From positions 1-22,424 of IMG/VR virus record IMGVR_UViG_3300012922_000017: DNA of 22,424 bases; one strand, given 5' to 3'. The stretch comes from a virus. Every line of letters begins with the position of its first letter. Position 1 is the first letter of the stretch. The position numbers and the translations under genes were made by a program. This document shows positions 1 to 7,055 of the stretch, piece by piece. The notes beneath the pieces are model-generated. The model was not told the DNA's origin. It did no database searches and saw only the letters and a program-made list of their open reading frames with translations.

Positions 1-29
1 TCGCCCGCCCCCTCGTCTCGGGAGGGTAT

Positions 30-194
30 ATGGCAAATCAGCGGGTTGTCCGCGCTCTTGAAATTCTGCATGCCGTCAAAGAAAAACTTGACGAACAGGG
101 ATGGTTCGTATCGTCTAGGCTCATCTCTGACGCAGAGAATGAGCTTCTGCACCATCTTACCGATTTGAAGAGAGCTGATCGGGCAACGGCATGA
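30..194 (+). CDS. Small hypothetical protein (54 aa) upstream of dnaB
   Basis: Reading from the ATG gives a 54-residue protein beginning MANQRVVRALEILHAV and ending in RADRATA. A GGAGGG ribosome site lies at 21-26, a little close to the start. The stop overlaps the start of the next gene in an ATGA junction at 191-194, the same coupling seen throughout the window, which is the main reason to believe it is real. It is predicted mostly helical, charged, with no membrane segment or cysteine motif. Its base composition is less GC-rich than the following genes. I do not recognise the family; its place just before the helicase suggests a small replication-region accessory protein, but that is inference only. 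Confidence 0.6.
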   Translation: MANQRVVRALEILHAVKEKLDEQGWFVSSRLISDAENELLHHLTDLKRADRATA

Positions 195-493
195 GCGCGG
201 CCAGAAAACCGCCGCGGGACTTGGCCCACAACGCCGAACTCGAACGCGCCAACCTCGAACATATGCTGACGCACCCCGAAGACCTGCCGGAGATGCGGGC
301 CGTGCTCTCGCCGCGCGACTTCTACGACGGGTTCAACCGGAACGTCTACGAAGCGATCCTCAAGGCGCAGGACGACGGTGCTCCGCTTGACCATTGTTTC
401 GTGTCAGCGGTGCGGGCTCGGCTCATCGAGCGCATCCCAGAAATGCCGAACGCGATCCTCGGGACGGCGCTCGCCCGGCTGATCGTGCCGTAG
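191..493 (+). CDS. dnaB: DnaB-type replicative helicase, N-terminal domain (split or frameshifted gene)
   Basis: This 100-residue ORF matches the helical N-terminal domain of DnaB helicases: an N-terminal 'NAELERANLEHML' helix followed by 'LSPRDFYDGFNRNVYEAI', which corresponds to the family pattern of an F-Y..-N/H-..-I-(F/Y)-.-A-(I/L) helix. In DnaB this domain forms the hexamer collar and contacts primase or the loader. It ends at TAG 491-493, exactly where the linker to the ATPase domain should begin, and the rest of the helicase continues in the +1 frame from base 495. Skipping T491 gives '..LARLIVP-SVGSTSRWLTAQL', a good match to the usual DnaB linker region. So it is either half of a split helicase, a programmed +1 frameshift, or one gene broken by an indel or assembly error. 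Confidence 0.82.
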   Translation: MSAARKPPRDLAHNAELERANLEHMLTHPEDLPEMRAVLSPRDFYDGFNRNVYEAILKAQDDGAPLDHCFVSAVRARLIERIPEMPNAILGTALARLIVP

Positions 494-494
494 C

Positions 495-1553
495 GTGGGG
501 TCAACCTCGAGGTGGCTCACTGCACAACTGCGCGCCCAAACCGTCAAGCGGGACATGGCGATCAAGGCGCTGGAACTCGCGGCGGCGTGCTCGAACGGGC
601 ACGAGCTTCCGCAGTTGGTAGAGGCGGCGTCGAAACTCTACCGGGAGGCGCTTGAGGCCGACCCGGACTCCCGCCGGCGCGTTCAGGAAACCGGCGCGGT
701 GATGATCGAGATGGGCGAGGCGGCCCGCCAGCCAACCGGGGTCCGCATCCTCACCGGGATACCGACGCTCGACCGCGTGACCCGCGGCGTGTCCGAGGGC
801 GAGGTCTTCACCATCGTTGCCCGCCCCCAAGTCGGCAAGTCCGCGCTCGCCACGCAGATCGCGCTCAACGCCGCCTGCCGATCGGAGCGCGTCGTTTTCT
901 TCTCCCTTGAGATGCCGCGCGAGCAGACAGTTGGGCGCCTTCTCCAGCAGGCCACAGGCGTAGATGACGAGACGGTCGAGACTTGGGCACGGTGCAACTG
1001 GAAAGGGCTCACACCGAGACAGGTCGCGGCTACGGAGGCCATCAAGGAGCGCATCGTCGTGGTGGATCGCGGGCGCTCCGGCATGGAGCAGCTCGAAGCG
1101 TCCATGATCGAGGCGACCGCCGTCCTCAAGGGAGCCCCGCGGCTGGCCGTGGTCGATTACCTTGGGCTCCTTTCGACCGGCGCACGAAACATCCCGCTCT
1201 ATCAGCGGGTGAGCGAGGCCGCGCTCGAGGTCAAGAGTTTCGCCAAAAGGCACCGGGTCGCGCTCGTGCTGCTGAGTCAAGCTGGCCGCGATCAGGACCA
1301 AGACCGCTCCGAGGGCGCCGGGCGGCTCGGTCTCGACAGCGCCAGGGACTCCGGCCAGGTTGAGGAGGCTGCGGACTTCTTACTGACGATGTGGCGGCCA
1401 GAGTTGGCGTCGAAGTCGAAAGACCCGGAGATGCGGAACATCATCGAAGCCAGCCTCGTCAAAAACCGGCGCTGTGGCAAGCGACCGCCGATCCGCCTGC
1501 GACTGAATCCGATCAGCACGGCGATCGATGAACTCGCGGAGGATCAAAGTTGA
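495..1553 (+). CDS. dnaB: DnaB-type replicative helicase, RecA-like ATPase domain (second part)
   Basis: The 352-residue ORF carries the ATP-dependent 5'-3' helicase core that unwinds DNA at the fork. Walker A is ARPQVGKSA at about residues 109-117, the 'FFSLEMP' stretch follows at 135-141, Walker B is LAVVDY at 217-222, 'LLSQAGRD' at 259-266 fits the SQ-x-N-R motif, 'DSARDSGQVEEAADFLL' at 281-297 fits the conserved R-(D/E)-S-G-x-I-E-x-x-AD segment, and VKNRRCGK at 322-329 fits the arginine-finger K-N-R region. The first legal start is GTG at 495, one base past the upstream TAG, with no visible Shine-Dalgarno site, so independent initiation looks weak. Together with the upstream ORF it totals about 452 residues, a normal full DnaB length. 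Confidence 0.9.
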   Translation: MGSTSRWLTAQLRAQTVKRDMAIKALELAAACSNGHELPQLVEAASKLYREALEADPDSRRRVQETGAVMIEMGEAARQPTGVRILTGIPTLDRVTRGVSEGEVFTIVARPQVGKSALATQIALNAACRSERVVFFSLEMPREQTVGRLLQQATGVDDETVETWARCNWKGLTPRQVAATEAIKERIVVVDRGRSGMEQLEASMIEATAVLKGAPRLAVVDYLGLLSTGARNIPLYQRVSEAALEVKSFAKRHRVALVLLSQAGRDQDQDRSEGAGRLGLDSARDSGQVEEAADFLLTMWRPELASKSKDPEMRNIIEASLVKNRRCGKRPPIRLRLNPISTAIDELAEDQS

Positions 1554-2023
1554 GCGACCAGATGAAGTGGTTCAAGTTGTGGGCGACAGCACCTACAGAT
1601 GCCGAACTTCAGGCTCTCGATCCGTCGATGCGCTGGGCCTGGATCGGGGCCGCCTGCTACACCGCGATTCACGGGACCAAGGGAGTCCTGACCCTGCCGG
1701 TCAACGGGCTCGCCGGACTCGCTCTTTTCATGGCCGTGGAATCGTCTACCGTTACGGAAGCGTTACGCAAGCTGCCACATTTGACCGTCAAAATCGTTAC
1801 GCGTAACGTTACCGTAACATGGGACAACTGGCAACGTTTCCAGCAAGATACCTCTGCCGCAGAAAGGATGCGCCGTTACAGGCAGAGGAGAGGAGAGGAG
1901 AAGATCCCCCCTACCCCCCACGAACAGCAACGACCGGCCTTCGTGAAAACCGAGCGCGAACCGGCGTTCGTTTCACAGACCGATGCCGTGCCACCCTGGG
2001 AGCAGGTCAGGGGTAAACGGTGA
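1550..2023 (+). CDS. Putative replisome organiser / replication initiator-like protein (157 aa)
   Basis: The protein opens with 'MKWFKLWATAPTDAELQALD' after TTG, continues with a helical region around 'MRWAWIGAACYTAIHG', then 'VTEALRKLPHLTV' and 'VTWDNWQRFQ', and finally a basic 'AERMRRYRQRR' stretch. This order (W-x-K-x-W start, winged-helix-like segment, 'I/V-T-x-x-N-W-x-x-x-Q', then R-x-R-x-R-x-R) is typical of the N-terminal part of phage replisome organisers and DnaD-like proteins that load helicase at the origin. The start is TTG 1550 overlapping the helicase stop, or ATG 1562. It follows the helicase, as expected for a loader or initiator. The C-terminus is low-complexity and probably disordered. 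Codon use around 1750-1820 is unusually AT-rich (see origin candidate). The family assignment rests on pattern resemblance only. Confidence 0.6.
   Translation: MSDQMKWFKLWATAPTDAELQALDPSMRWAWIGAACYTAIHGTKGVLTLPVNGLAGLALFMAVESSTVTEALRKLPHLTVKIVTRNVTVTWDNWQRFQQDTSAAERMRRYRQRRGEEKIPPTPHEQQRPAFVKTEREPAFVSQTDAVPPWEQVRGKR
1750..1819. repeat. GTTAC/GTAAC motif cluster inside the initiator-like gene (candidate origin iterons)
   Basis: The heptamer CGTTACG occurs at 1750, 1761 and 1795, its complement CGTAACG at 1802, with variants CGTTACC at 1807 and CGTAACA at 1813. Two overlapping perfect palindromes result, GTTACGCGTAAC (1796-1807) and GTAACGTTAC (1803-1812). Six copies in 70 bases far exceeds chance for a pentamer. 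The codons that create them (GTT, GTA, TTA) are uncommon in this GC-rich window. Phages such as lambda keep origin iterons inside the initiator gene; the analogy is an inference. Confidence 0.45.
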
Positions 2024-2062
2024 TCTGGAAAAACATCCAGTTTCGGTTGTAGGATAGGCAAC

Positions 2063-2542
2063 ATGCAGAACGGCGGCGTCAGGCCGGGGTCGGGTAGGCC
2101 AGCCGGACAGATGGCCATCCCTACACTCGAACGCCGTGCCCTCTACGAACGCTTCCTCGTGGACGAGATGCGGGCCGCACGGGCCCAAGTGGCAGGAGAA
2201 CAATACCGGAGGGCGGTCGCCAAGGACACGCACGAGCAGGCCGTCCAGGCGCTTGTGGCGATGATGTTCGAGGCATCGCAGCGGAAGGAAGGCGCGCGCG
2301 TCCTAGTCCACCTCGACGAGCGGATCAGCGGGAAGATCCCGCAGCCGCTTGAGACGCCACCAGCCCTCCCGCCGTTCGTCCTGATGATCGGCACCAACGG
2401 CGGTCACGTCGCGCTCGGCTACGCCCCTCAGGGCATCGTGCCGGGGATGGAGACCTTCATGCCTCCGGAGGTGAAGGCTCTACCGGCGCCAGCGGGGAAC
2501 GGACACGGTGGGAAGCGCCGACCTCGCAAGGATAGGCCCTGA
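2063..2542 (+). CDS. Putative terminase small subunit (159 aa)
   Basis: The protein begins 'MQNGGVRPGSGRPAGQ', the Gly/Arg-rich opening (R-x-G-S/A-G-R-P) commonly seen in phage small terminases and related helix-turn-helix proteins, followed by a helical charged segment 'LERRALYERFLVDEMRAARAQ' region and a helix-rich centre up to about residue 95 ('LVHLDERISGKIPQPLE'). The 'G-R-x-x-x-x-(E)' style ending before a Pro-rich tail and a basic 'KRRPRKDRP' end are consistent with a DNA-binding protein. Its place directly before the large terminase supports a role in recognising the packaging site and loading TerL. An AGGATAGG-like ribosome site precedes the ATG. Identity is moderate confidence because small terminases diverge quickly. 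Confidence 0.55.
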   Translation: MQNGGVRPGSGRPAGQMAIPTLERRALYERFLVDEMRAARAQVAGEQYRRAVAKDTHEQAVQALVAMMFEASQRKEGARVLVHLDERISGKIPQPLETPPALPPFVLMIGTNGGHVALGYAPQGIVPGMETFMPPEVKALPAPAGNGHGGKRRPRKDRP

Positions 2543-2648
2543 CGCTTACGGCGTGGCCCCAGGCTGTGCGATCTTCGCTTGGCCGCTGTGACCCACGCTT
2601 CGCGCGTAAGCAACCTAGGGCAACGTGGCGCGTTTTAGAGGTATGCTG

Positions 2649-2674
2649 TGATCACCCCTGATCACCCCTGATCA
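2649..2674. repeat. Three phased TGATCA palindromes overlapping the TerL start
   Basis: TGATCACCCC is repeated twice in tandem and followed by a third TGATCA, so three palindromic hexamers sit exactly 10 bases apart, one helical turn. The last A is the A of the TerL ATG, and no good ribosome site lies within the usual distance of that start. It closes a 131-base gap (2543-2673) that holds no gene; the gap also contains a weak GCTTACG/CGTAAGC inverted repeat (2544-2550 and 2605-2611). It could be a protein-binding operator, a small-terminase (pac/cos) site or a simple tandem duplication. Confidence 0.5.
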
Positions 2675-4161
2675 TGCCTATACAATCTCCGGTCAGTCTT
2701 GACATCCTGCGCGGCAAGACGCTCCTGCCGACGCAGGCGCGGTTCCTGTCCTCGCCGGCGCTCCGTAAGGTCTACATCGGCCCGGTCGGATCGGGGAAGA
2801 CTGAGATCACCTGCGTCCAGGCGATCCTGCTGTCGCACTACTACCTGCCGAACAACGGTCTGGTAGGGCGGCAGACGTACCCCGAGCTGCGCGACACAAC
2901 CCGCAAGCGGTTTATGGAAATCTGCCCGCCCGAGTTGATCGACGCGCGCAACACCTCGATCCCCGAGAGCGGCGGGGGCGGGCACGTCGCCTGGAAGGCC
3001 GGCGGGCGGACGATGTTCCGCCACCTCGACACCATGTCCGATCTTGAGTTCGGGTCGCTCGATCTCGGGTACGCCGCGATCGACGAGATCACGGAAACGC
3101 CGCAGCGGTCCTTCGACATGCTCGAAGCGCGCTCCGGCCGTCACTGGAAGGCCGCGCACCTCACGCCGGAGAAGTTCCCCTACTCGCCGTTGTTCGGCGG
3201 TGGCAACCCGGCCGGGCACGACTGGGTCTGGAAACGCTTTTTCGACGAGACGCGCGACGATGTCACGAAACGCATGTATCAGGGCTTTCAGCCGAAGCCG
3301 CGCGAGAACGAGCGCAACCTACCGCCCGGGTACTACGACACCATCGCGCTCGGCAAGCCGGATTGGTGGGTGCGCCGCTACATCCGCGGCGAGCTGTCGG
3401 CGCTTGAGGGCCTGGTCTGGCCCAACTTCGACGAGCAGCTTCACGTCGTCCCTGACCTGCCGGTGCCAAAAGAGTGGCTCAGGTACACCGGGCATGATCA
3501 TGGTCGGCGCAACCCGACGGCCTGTCTGTGGGTCGCGGTCGATTATGATGGCTTCATCCTGGTCTACCGCGAGTACGAGGTCAGCGGGCCGACGCCGCCC
3601 GAGCACGTGCAGGCGATCCTGGCGCGTGAGCAACGGCAGAGCGACAAGATCGCCGAACGGTACGCCGACCCGTCGATGTTCTCGAAGACCATCCCGGGGT
3701 CTGCCGGCAAGTGGCATGCCGTGGCCGACGAGTACGCCGAGTGCGGCCTGGAGATGTTGCCAGGGAACAACGCCCAGCAGCCGACCCTTGACCGCGTCGG
3801 GGCGCTGTTGTGGGCCGACCCCAAGCGTCCGTTCCCCGACTGGCATCCGCGCGCCGGGCAGACCGGATCGCCGCGGCTGTTCTTCGTGCAATCGTGCCGG
3901 AAGACGATCGAGGCGGTATCGTCCTGGCGCTACAAGGAATACCGGCAGGGCGATCTCGGCCTCCGCGAGGAGCCGGTGGACTTCAACGACCACCTGCCGG
4001 ATTGCCTGCGGTACGTCTGCACGGCGTTCCCGGAAGCCCCGGCGCGTCCGCGTCCGAAGCGCGACCTGACCGTGGGCGAGTGGCAGTCGCGGCGCCTGCG
4101 TGACAACTGGCGGCAGGTCGCAAAGAACGCGACCGAGCAGCGACGGGAGGCGGACTATTGA
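2674..4161 (+). CDS. terL: Terminase large subunit (packaging ATPase-nuclease)
   Basis: The 495-residue protein has the two-domain layout of TerL, which pumps DNA into the prohead and cuts the concatemer. ATPase domain: Walker A IGPVGSGKT at residues 35-43, an 'LVGRQTYPELRDT' segment at 63-75 typical of the family, Walker B GYAAIDEIT at 132-140 with catalytic D137/E138, and a 'GGGNPAGHDW' coupling-type motif at 175-184. RNase H-like nuclease domain: 'YTGHDHGRRNP' at 271-281 supplies the first acidic residue (D275), 'RYADPSMF' at 329-336 a second (D332), and 'DFNDHLPDCLRY' at 436-447 the C-terminal acidic cluster. Length is close to P22 gp2 (499). The ATG at 2674 is the only plausible start because an in-frame TGA lies at 2659. 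Confidence 0.95.
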   Translation: MPIQSPVSLDILRGKTLLPTQARFLSSPALRKVYIGPVGSGKTEITCVQAILLSHYYLPNNGLVGRQTYPELRDTTRKRFMEICPPELIDARNTSIPESGGGGHVAWKAGGRTMFRHLDTMSDLEFGSLDLGYAAIDEITETPQRSFDMLEARSGRHWKAAHLTPEKFPYSPLFGGGNPAGHDWVWKRFFDETRDDVTKRMYQGFQPKPRENERNLPPGYYDTIALGKPDWWVRRYIRGELSALEGLVWPNFDEQLHVVPDLPVPKEWLRYTGHDHGRRNPTACLWVAVDYDGFILVYREYEVSGPTPPEHVQAILAREQRQSDKIAERYADPSMFSKTIPGSAGKWHAVADEYAECGLEMLPGNNAQQPTLDRVGALLWADPKRPFPDWHPRAGQTGSPRLFFVQSCRKTIEAVSSWRYKEYRQGDLGLREEPVDFNDHLPDCLRYVCTAFPEAPARPRPKRDLTVGEWQSRRLRDNWRQVAKNATEQRREADY

Positions 4162-4185
4162 CAGCATCCGCACCGGAGGCGTAGC

Positions 4186-4476
4186 GTGTCGCCCGTGAAG
4201 GCTGCCCCCTACCGCAAGCAGGTCGAGTGCCGGAACGGGTGGGTGCTGTTGCAACGCAAAACGCACGGGATGATGCTGTGCCGCTGCGGCTGGAAGTCGA
4301 AGAGCGTGCCGCTCGGCAAAGACCCGCAGGCGTACAGCGCGAAGCTCGACGCGGTGACGAAGGACCACGAGCGAAAGGCGAATCATGCGAGGGTAGCTCC
4401 AAAGAGCCCCGGGCCCATCCGGGATGGGTTGCCGGTGGAAACCCGGCCCCTCGCTCCACCAACCGAGGCGGCATGA
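4186..4476 (+). CDS. Hypothetical protein with CxCGW motif (96 aa)
   Basis: GTG-initiated protein beginning MSPVKAAPYRKQVECRNGWVL-like and carrying 'MLCRCGWKSKS' at about residues 30-40, followed by a helix 'AYSAKLDAVTKDHERKA'. The C-x-C-G-W..., A..., ...D-H arrangement resembles half of a small zinc-binding module seen in phage and actinobacterial hypothetical proteins, with C15, C32, C34 and H56 (approximate numbering) as possible ligands; metal binding is not certain. It lies 24 bases after the terminase stop and its own stop overlaps the next start (ATGA, 4473-4476). The C-terminal third is Pro-rich and probably disordered. Function unknown. Confidence 0.6.
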   Translation: MSPVKAAPYRKQVECRNGWVLLQRKTHGMMLCRCGWKSKSVPLGKDPQAYSAKLDAVTKDHERKANHARVAPKSPGPIRDGLPVETRPLAPPTEAA

Positions 4477-4748
4477 TGCTCAGCTGGCCGTGTAGGGGCT
4501 GCGACTCGAAAGACGGCGAGATCAAGCGCCTGACGCACGCGAACACGGAGTTGCTCAACCGCATCCTGGCGCTGTCCGGTCAGCCGCCGCTTGCGCCGCA
4601 GACTGGCACCGACGCGGACGACGACGCGCCGCTCACGCCTCCCGAGCTGGTCAAGACCATCGCCGAGATGGACGTCGAGGCCGAGGGTTTCCTGAAGGCG
4701 CTCGCTGATAAGCGCGACATGACGCCGGGGGACTTCGCCGATGCGTAG
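4473..4748 (+). CDS. Hypothetical CxxC / coiled-coil protein (91 aa)
   Basis: The protein starts at the ATG that overlaps the previous stop. It has 'WPCRGC' at residues 5-10, then a heptad-like helix 'EIKRLTHANTELLNRILAL' at 16-34, an Asp-rich linker, and a C-terminal helical segment 'PPELVKTIAEMDVEAEGFL'. Small phage proteins with a CxxC followed by a short coiled coil are common near terminase and portal genes, but I cannot assign a function. An open reading frame extends 82 codons further upstream, but that part lies over the preceding gene and is judged a shadow. Its end overlaps the next small gene by 8 bases. Confidence 0.65.
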   Translation: MMLSWPCRGCDSKDGEIKRLTHANTELLNRILALSGQPPLAPQTGTDADDDAPLTPPELVKTIAEMDVEAEGFLKALADKRDMTPGDFADA

Positions 4749-4902
4749 GCTCCTCGCCACCATCGGGCTGATGCTGTCCGCGCTCGCCTGCCACCACGGT
4801 CGCAACCATCACGTCGCCCCTGTCCCGTCGGCGGTCTGTGACGGGCAGGACGACGGCGATCACCACGATCAGCACGACCCCTGCGACGAGGACCGAGACT
4901 GA
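4741..4902 (+). CDS. Tiny His/Asp-rich putative lipoprotein (53 aa)
   Basis: Reading from ATG 4741 gives 53 residues: a two-Arg start and hydrophobic core 'MRRLLATIGLMLSALAC', then a short tail dominated by His and Asp ('HHGRNHH', 'DDGDHHDQHD') with two further Cys. Positively charged N-region, about 12 hydrophobic residues and A-L-A-C fit a lipoprotein signal peptide with a slightly non-ideal lipobox, so C17 would be lipidated. It overlaps the upstream gene by 8 bases and joins the portal gene through TGATG, consistent with translation. Known small phage lipoproteins include Rz1 spanins and superinfection-exclusion lipoproteins such as T5 Llp; this one lacks the Pro-rich Rz1 tail. A metal-binding tail is an inference from composition. 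Function unknown. Confidence 0.6.
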   Translation: MRRLLATIGLMLSALACHHGRNHHVAPVPSAVCDGQDDGDHHDQHDPCDEDRD

Positions 4903-7055
4903 TGCTTGACGCCGCCGCCAACGCCCCACGCGGCTCGCAGTACGGCAACCTCACGCAGGAGCAGTTCCGCAACCCGAAGTCCGAGACCGAGATCGTCGCC
5001 GCCCTGCACAACGACGTCACGTCGAGTGAATGGATCCTTGCGCCGATGCACCGCTCCTGGTACGAGGCGATCCTGTGGACGCTTGGCGAGCATTATCTCG
5101 AATGGAACCAGCGCACGCGGCGCTTTCAGATCCGTCCCGTACGCCTGTATGTCCCGCGGGCGGTGTCGAACCTGATCCTCGGTCGGGTCGAGCGCGGGAT
5201 TTCGATGTTCAAGAAATCCATGCCGGCGGTGCAATACGCCCCGACCTCGACGCAGGCCAAGGACCGCGAGGCTGCGGAAAACGCCACCGGATCGATCCGC
5301 TTCAAGGACCGCCAGGACCGCGCCGAGTCGAAGAAGCGCGACCTCGCCGGCTGGGTCGTCGTCACCGGGACCGGCTACGTCATGGCGCGCGAGGACAAGG
5401 CCGCTGCGGAGCGCATCAAGCAGCCGGTGACGCAACAAGTCACGGACCCGATGACCGGGGAGACGCGCGAGGAGCCGGTGATCGATCCGGAAACCGGCGA
5501 GCCGCAGATGGACGAGATTGTGATGGCCGACGAGGGCATGGAGGTTTGCGCCCCGTTCGAGATCGTCCCTGACTGGAACGCGCGGTATCCGTGGGAGTGG
5601 CGCCGGTACACGCACGTCCGGGCGCGCACGCTCGACTGGGTCGGCCGCGAGTTCGGTTCAGCGGTGCGCGAGTCGATCAAGCCGGAGGCTCCGACCGGAA
5701 TCGTCGGCACGATGGGTTACTACCAGCTCAAGGTTTTGGACATCCAGATGCGCGCCTCCCTGACCGGCAGCTACGGCCTGCCCTACGGGTATGGCGGCGC
5801 GATCGCCGACATGCGGTACATGGAGGACTCGGTCGTTGTGCTGACGCGCTACCAACTCCCGAGCGATGAGAACCCCGATGGCCGCTACCTGGTCGTCGCC
5901 GGCGGCAAGTCGCTGTACGACGGCCCCTACCCCTACGGTTCCAGGATCAACCTGTTCACCTTCCGATGGTCCGTGCTGCCGGGGAGCATCTTCGGCTTCG
6001 GGATGGTCAGAAACCTCATCTCGCCGCAGAAGCGGTATAACGGGATCTCGACGCAGATCGACATGATCCGGAAGACGATGGGGAACCCCTGGATCTTCAG
6101 CGACCGCAAGGCGCAGCTTTCGGTCGATACGCAGACGACCGAGCCGGGGCACCACTTCACCTACAAGAGCCGCCCGGGGATCTCGCAGCCCTTCGTCGTA
6201 CCGGCGCACGGATCCGACGCCGACGCGAAGTACCAGCAGGAAACCGTCAAGCACGAGATGGACGATATCAGCGGGACCGAGGACGTACTGCGCGGCGTGA
6301 ACCCGACCGGGGTGACGGCGGGCGTGACGATCGAGCACCTGACCGAGCAGGCGGTCGAGCGGTTCAAGCCGGCGATCGACGAGAACCGTGACGAGTTTCT
6401 GCGCCTGTACGACATGCGGATCGCCATCGCGCAGAAGTCGAACGCCTGGGCGCAGCCGCGCGAGGTGCAGATGGTTGGCTCCAACGGGCGGACCTCCTCG
6501 AAGCCGCTGTCAGCCGCCGACATCACCGGATCGTTTTCAGCCGAGGCGGAAGATTCGAGCGCCGCGACCATCTCGCACGCGGTCAAGCGGCAGAATATTC
6601 TCCTGCTGGTGGACAAGGGTGGCATCTCGCTCGAGTCCGAGCGCAATCGGGATCTCCTCCGCAAAATGTTCGGCGCTCAGGAGTTTTCCGAAGACGTTGA
6701 CCTTGATAGACGGCGGGCCGAGGATGAGAATGAGCGCATGTACGCAGGCGAGGTCATCCACATCCAGCCGATCGACGACACGGCGGTACACGTCGATACG
6801 CATACGGCCGAGATGAAAAGCGATCGCTTCCAGCACAACACGCCGCGCGACATCCAGCAAAACTTCTACGCGCATCTCAAGGAGCATGCGGTCTCCGAGC
6901 TTCAGGCGCAGCAGGCGCGGGCGGTGCAGGAGGCAGAGGCCGCGGGGATGGTGCCGCCTGGCGCACAGGCCGGAGGACCACCGCCTCCGACCAACGGCGG
7001 GATGCCACCAGAAGGTCCGGCCATCGGGAATGCGCCCGCAGGAGCCGTCCAGTGA
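4902..7055 (+). CDS. Portal protein, P22-class long portal (717 aa)
   Basis: The gene follows terminase and precedes scaffold and coat, the normal place for the portal, the dodecameric ring through which DNA enters and leaves the head. At 717 residues it is near P22 gp1 (725) and far longer than HK97-type portals. The N-terminal part has 'APMHRSWYEAILWTLGEHYLEWN', typical of podoviral portals, then 'KDRQDRAESKKRDLAGWVV' region, a wing with 'DGRYLVVAGGKSLYDGPYPY', a 'NLISPQKRYNGISTQIDMIR' segment typical of the clip/stem approach, and a long helical C-terminus (barrel-like) ending in a Gly/Pro-rich tail. The start ATG overlaps the previous stop as TGATG. Residue-level domain borders cannot be set without a structure comparison. 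Confidence 0.88.
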   Translation: MLDAAANAPRGSQYGNLTQEQFRNPKSETEIVAALHNDVTSSEWILAPMHRSWYEAILWTLGEHYLEWNQRTRRFQIRPVRLYVPRAVSNLILGRVERGISMFKKSMPAVQYAPTSTQAKDREAAENATGSIRFKDRQDRAESKKRDLAGWVVVTGTGYVMAREDKAAAERIKQPVTQQVTDPMTGETREEPVIDPETGEPQMDEIVMADEGMEVCAPFEIVPDWNARYPWEWRRYTHVRARTLDWVGREFGSAVRESIKPEAPTGIVGTMGYYQLKVLDIQMRASLTGSYGLPYGYGGAIADMRYMEDSVVVLTRYQLPSDENPDGRYLVVAGGKSLYDGPYPYGSRINLFTFRWSVLPGSIFGFGMVRNLISPQKRYNGISTQIDMIRKTMGNPWIFSDRKAQLSVDTQTTEPGHHFTYKSRPGISQPFVVPAHGSDADAKYQQETVKHEMDDISGTEDVLRGVNPTGVTAGVTIEHLTEQAVERFKPAIDENRDEFLRLYDMRIAIAQKSNAWAQPREVQMVGSNGRTSSKPLSAADITGSFSAEAEDSSAATISHAVKRQNILLLVDKGGISLESERNRDLLRKMFGAQEFSEDVDLDRRRAEDENERMYAGEVIHIQPIDDTAVHVDTHTAEMKSDRFQHNTPRDIQQNFYAHLKEHAVSELQAQQARAVQEAEAAGMVPPGAQAGGPPPPTNGGMPPEGPAIGNAPAGAVQ

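Noticed and set aside
3044-4069. Second plus-frame open frame (341 codons) inside TerL
   Set aside because: Extreme Arg/Ser/Thr composition typical of a frame-shifted reading; no motif.
3319-4386. Long minus-strand open frame (355 codons) over TerL
   Set aside because: Arg/Leu/Pro-rich shadow of TerL with no recognisable motif; the plus-strand gene has clear ATPase and nuclease motifs.
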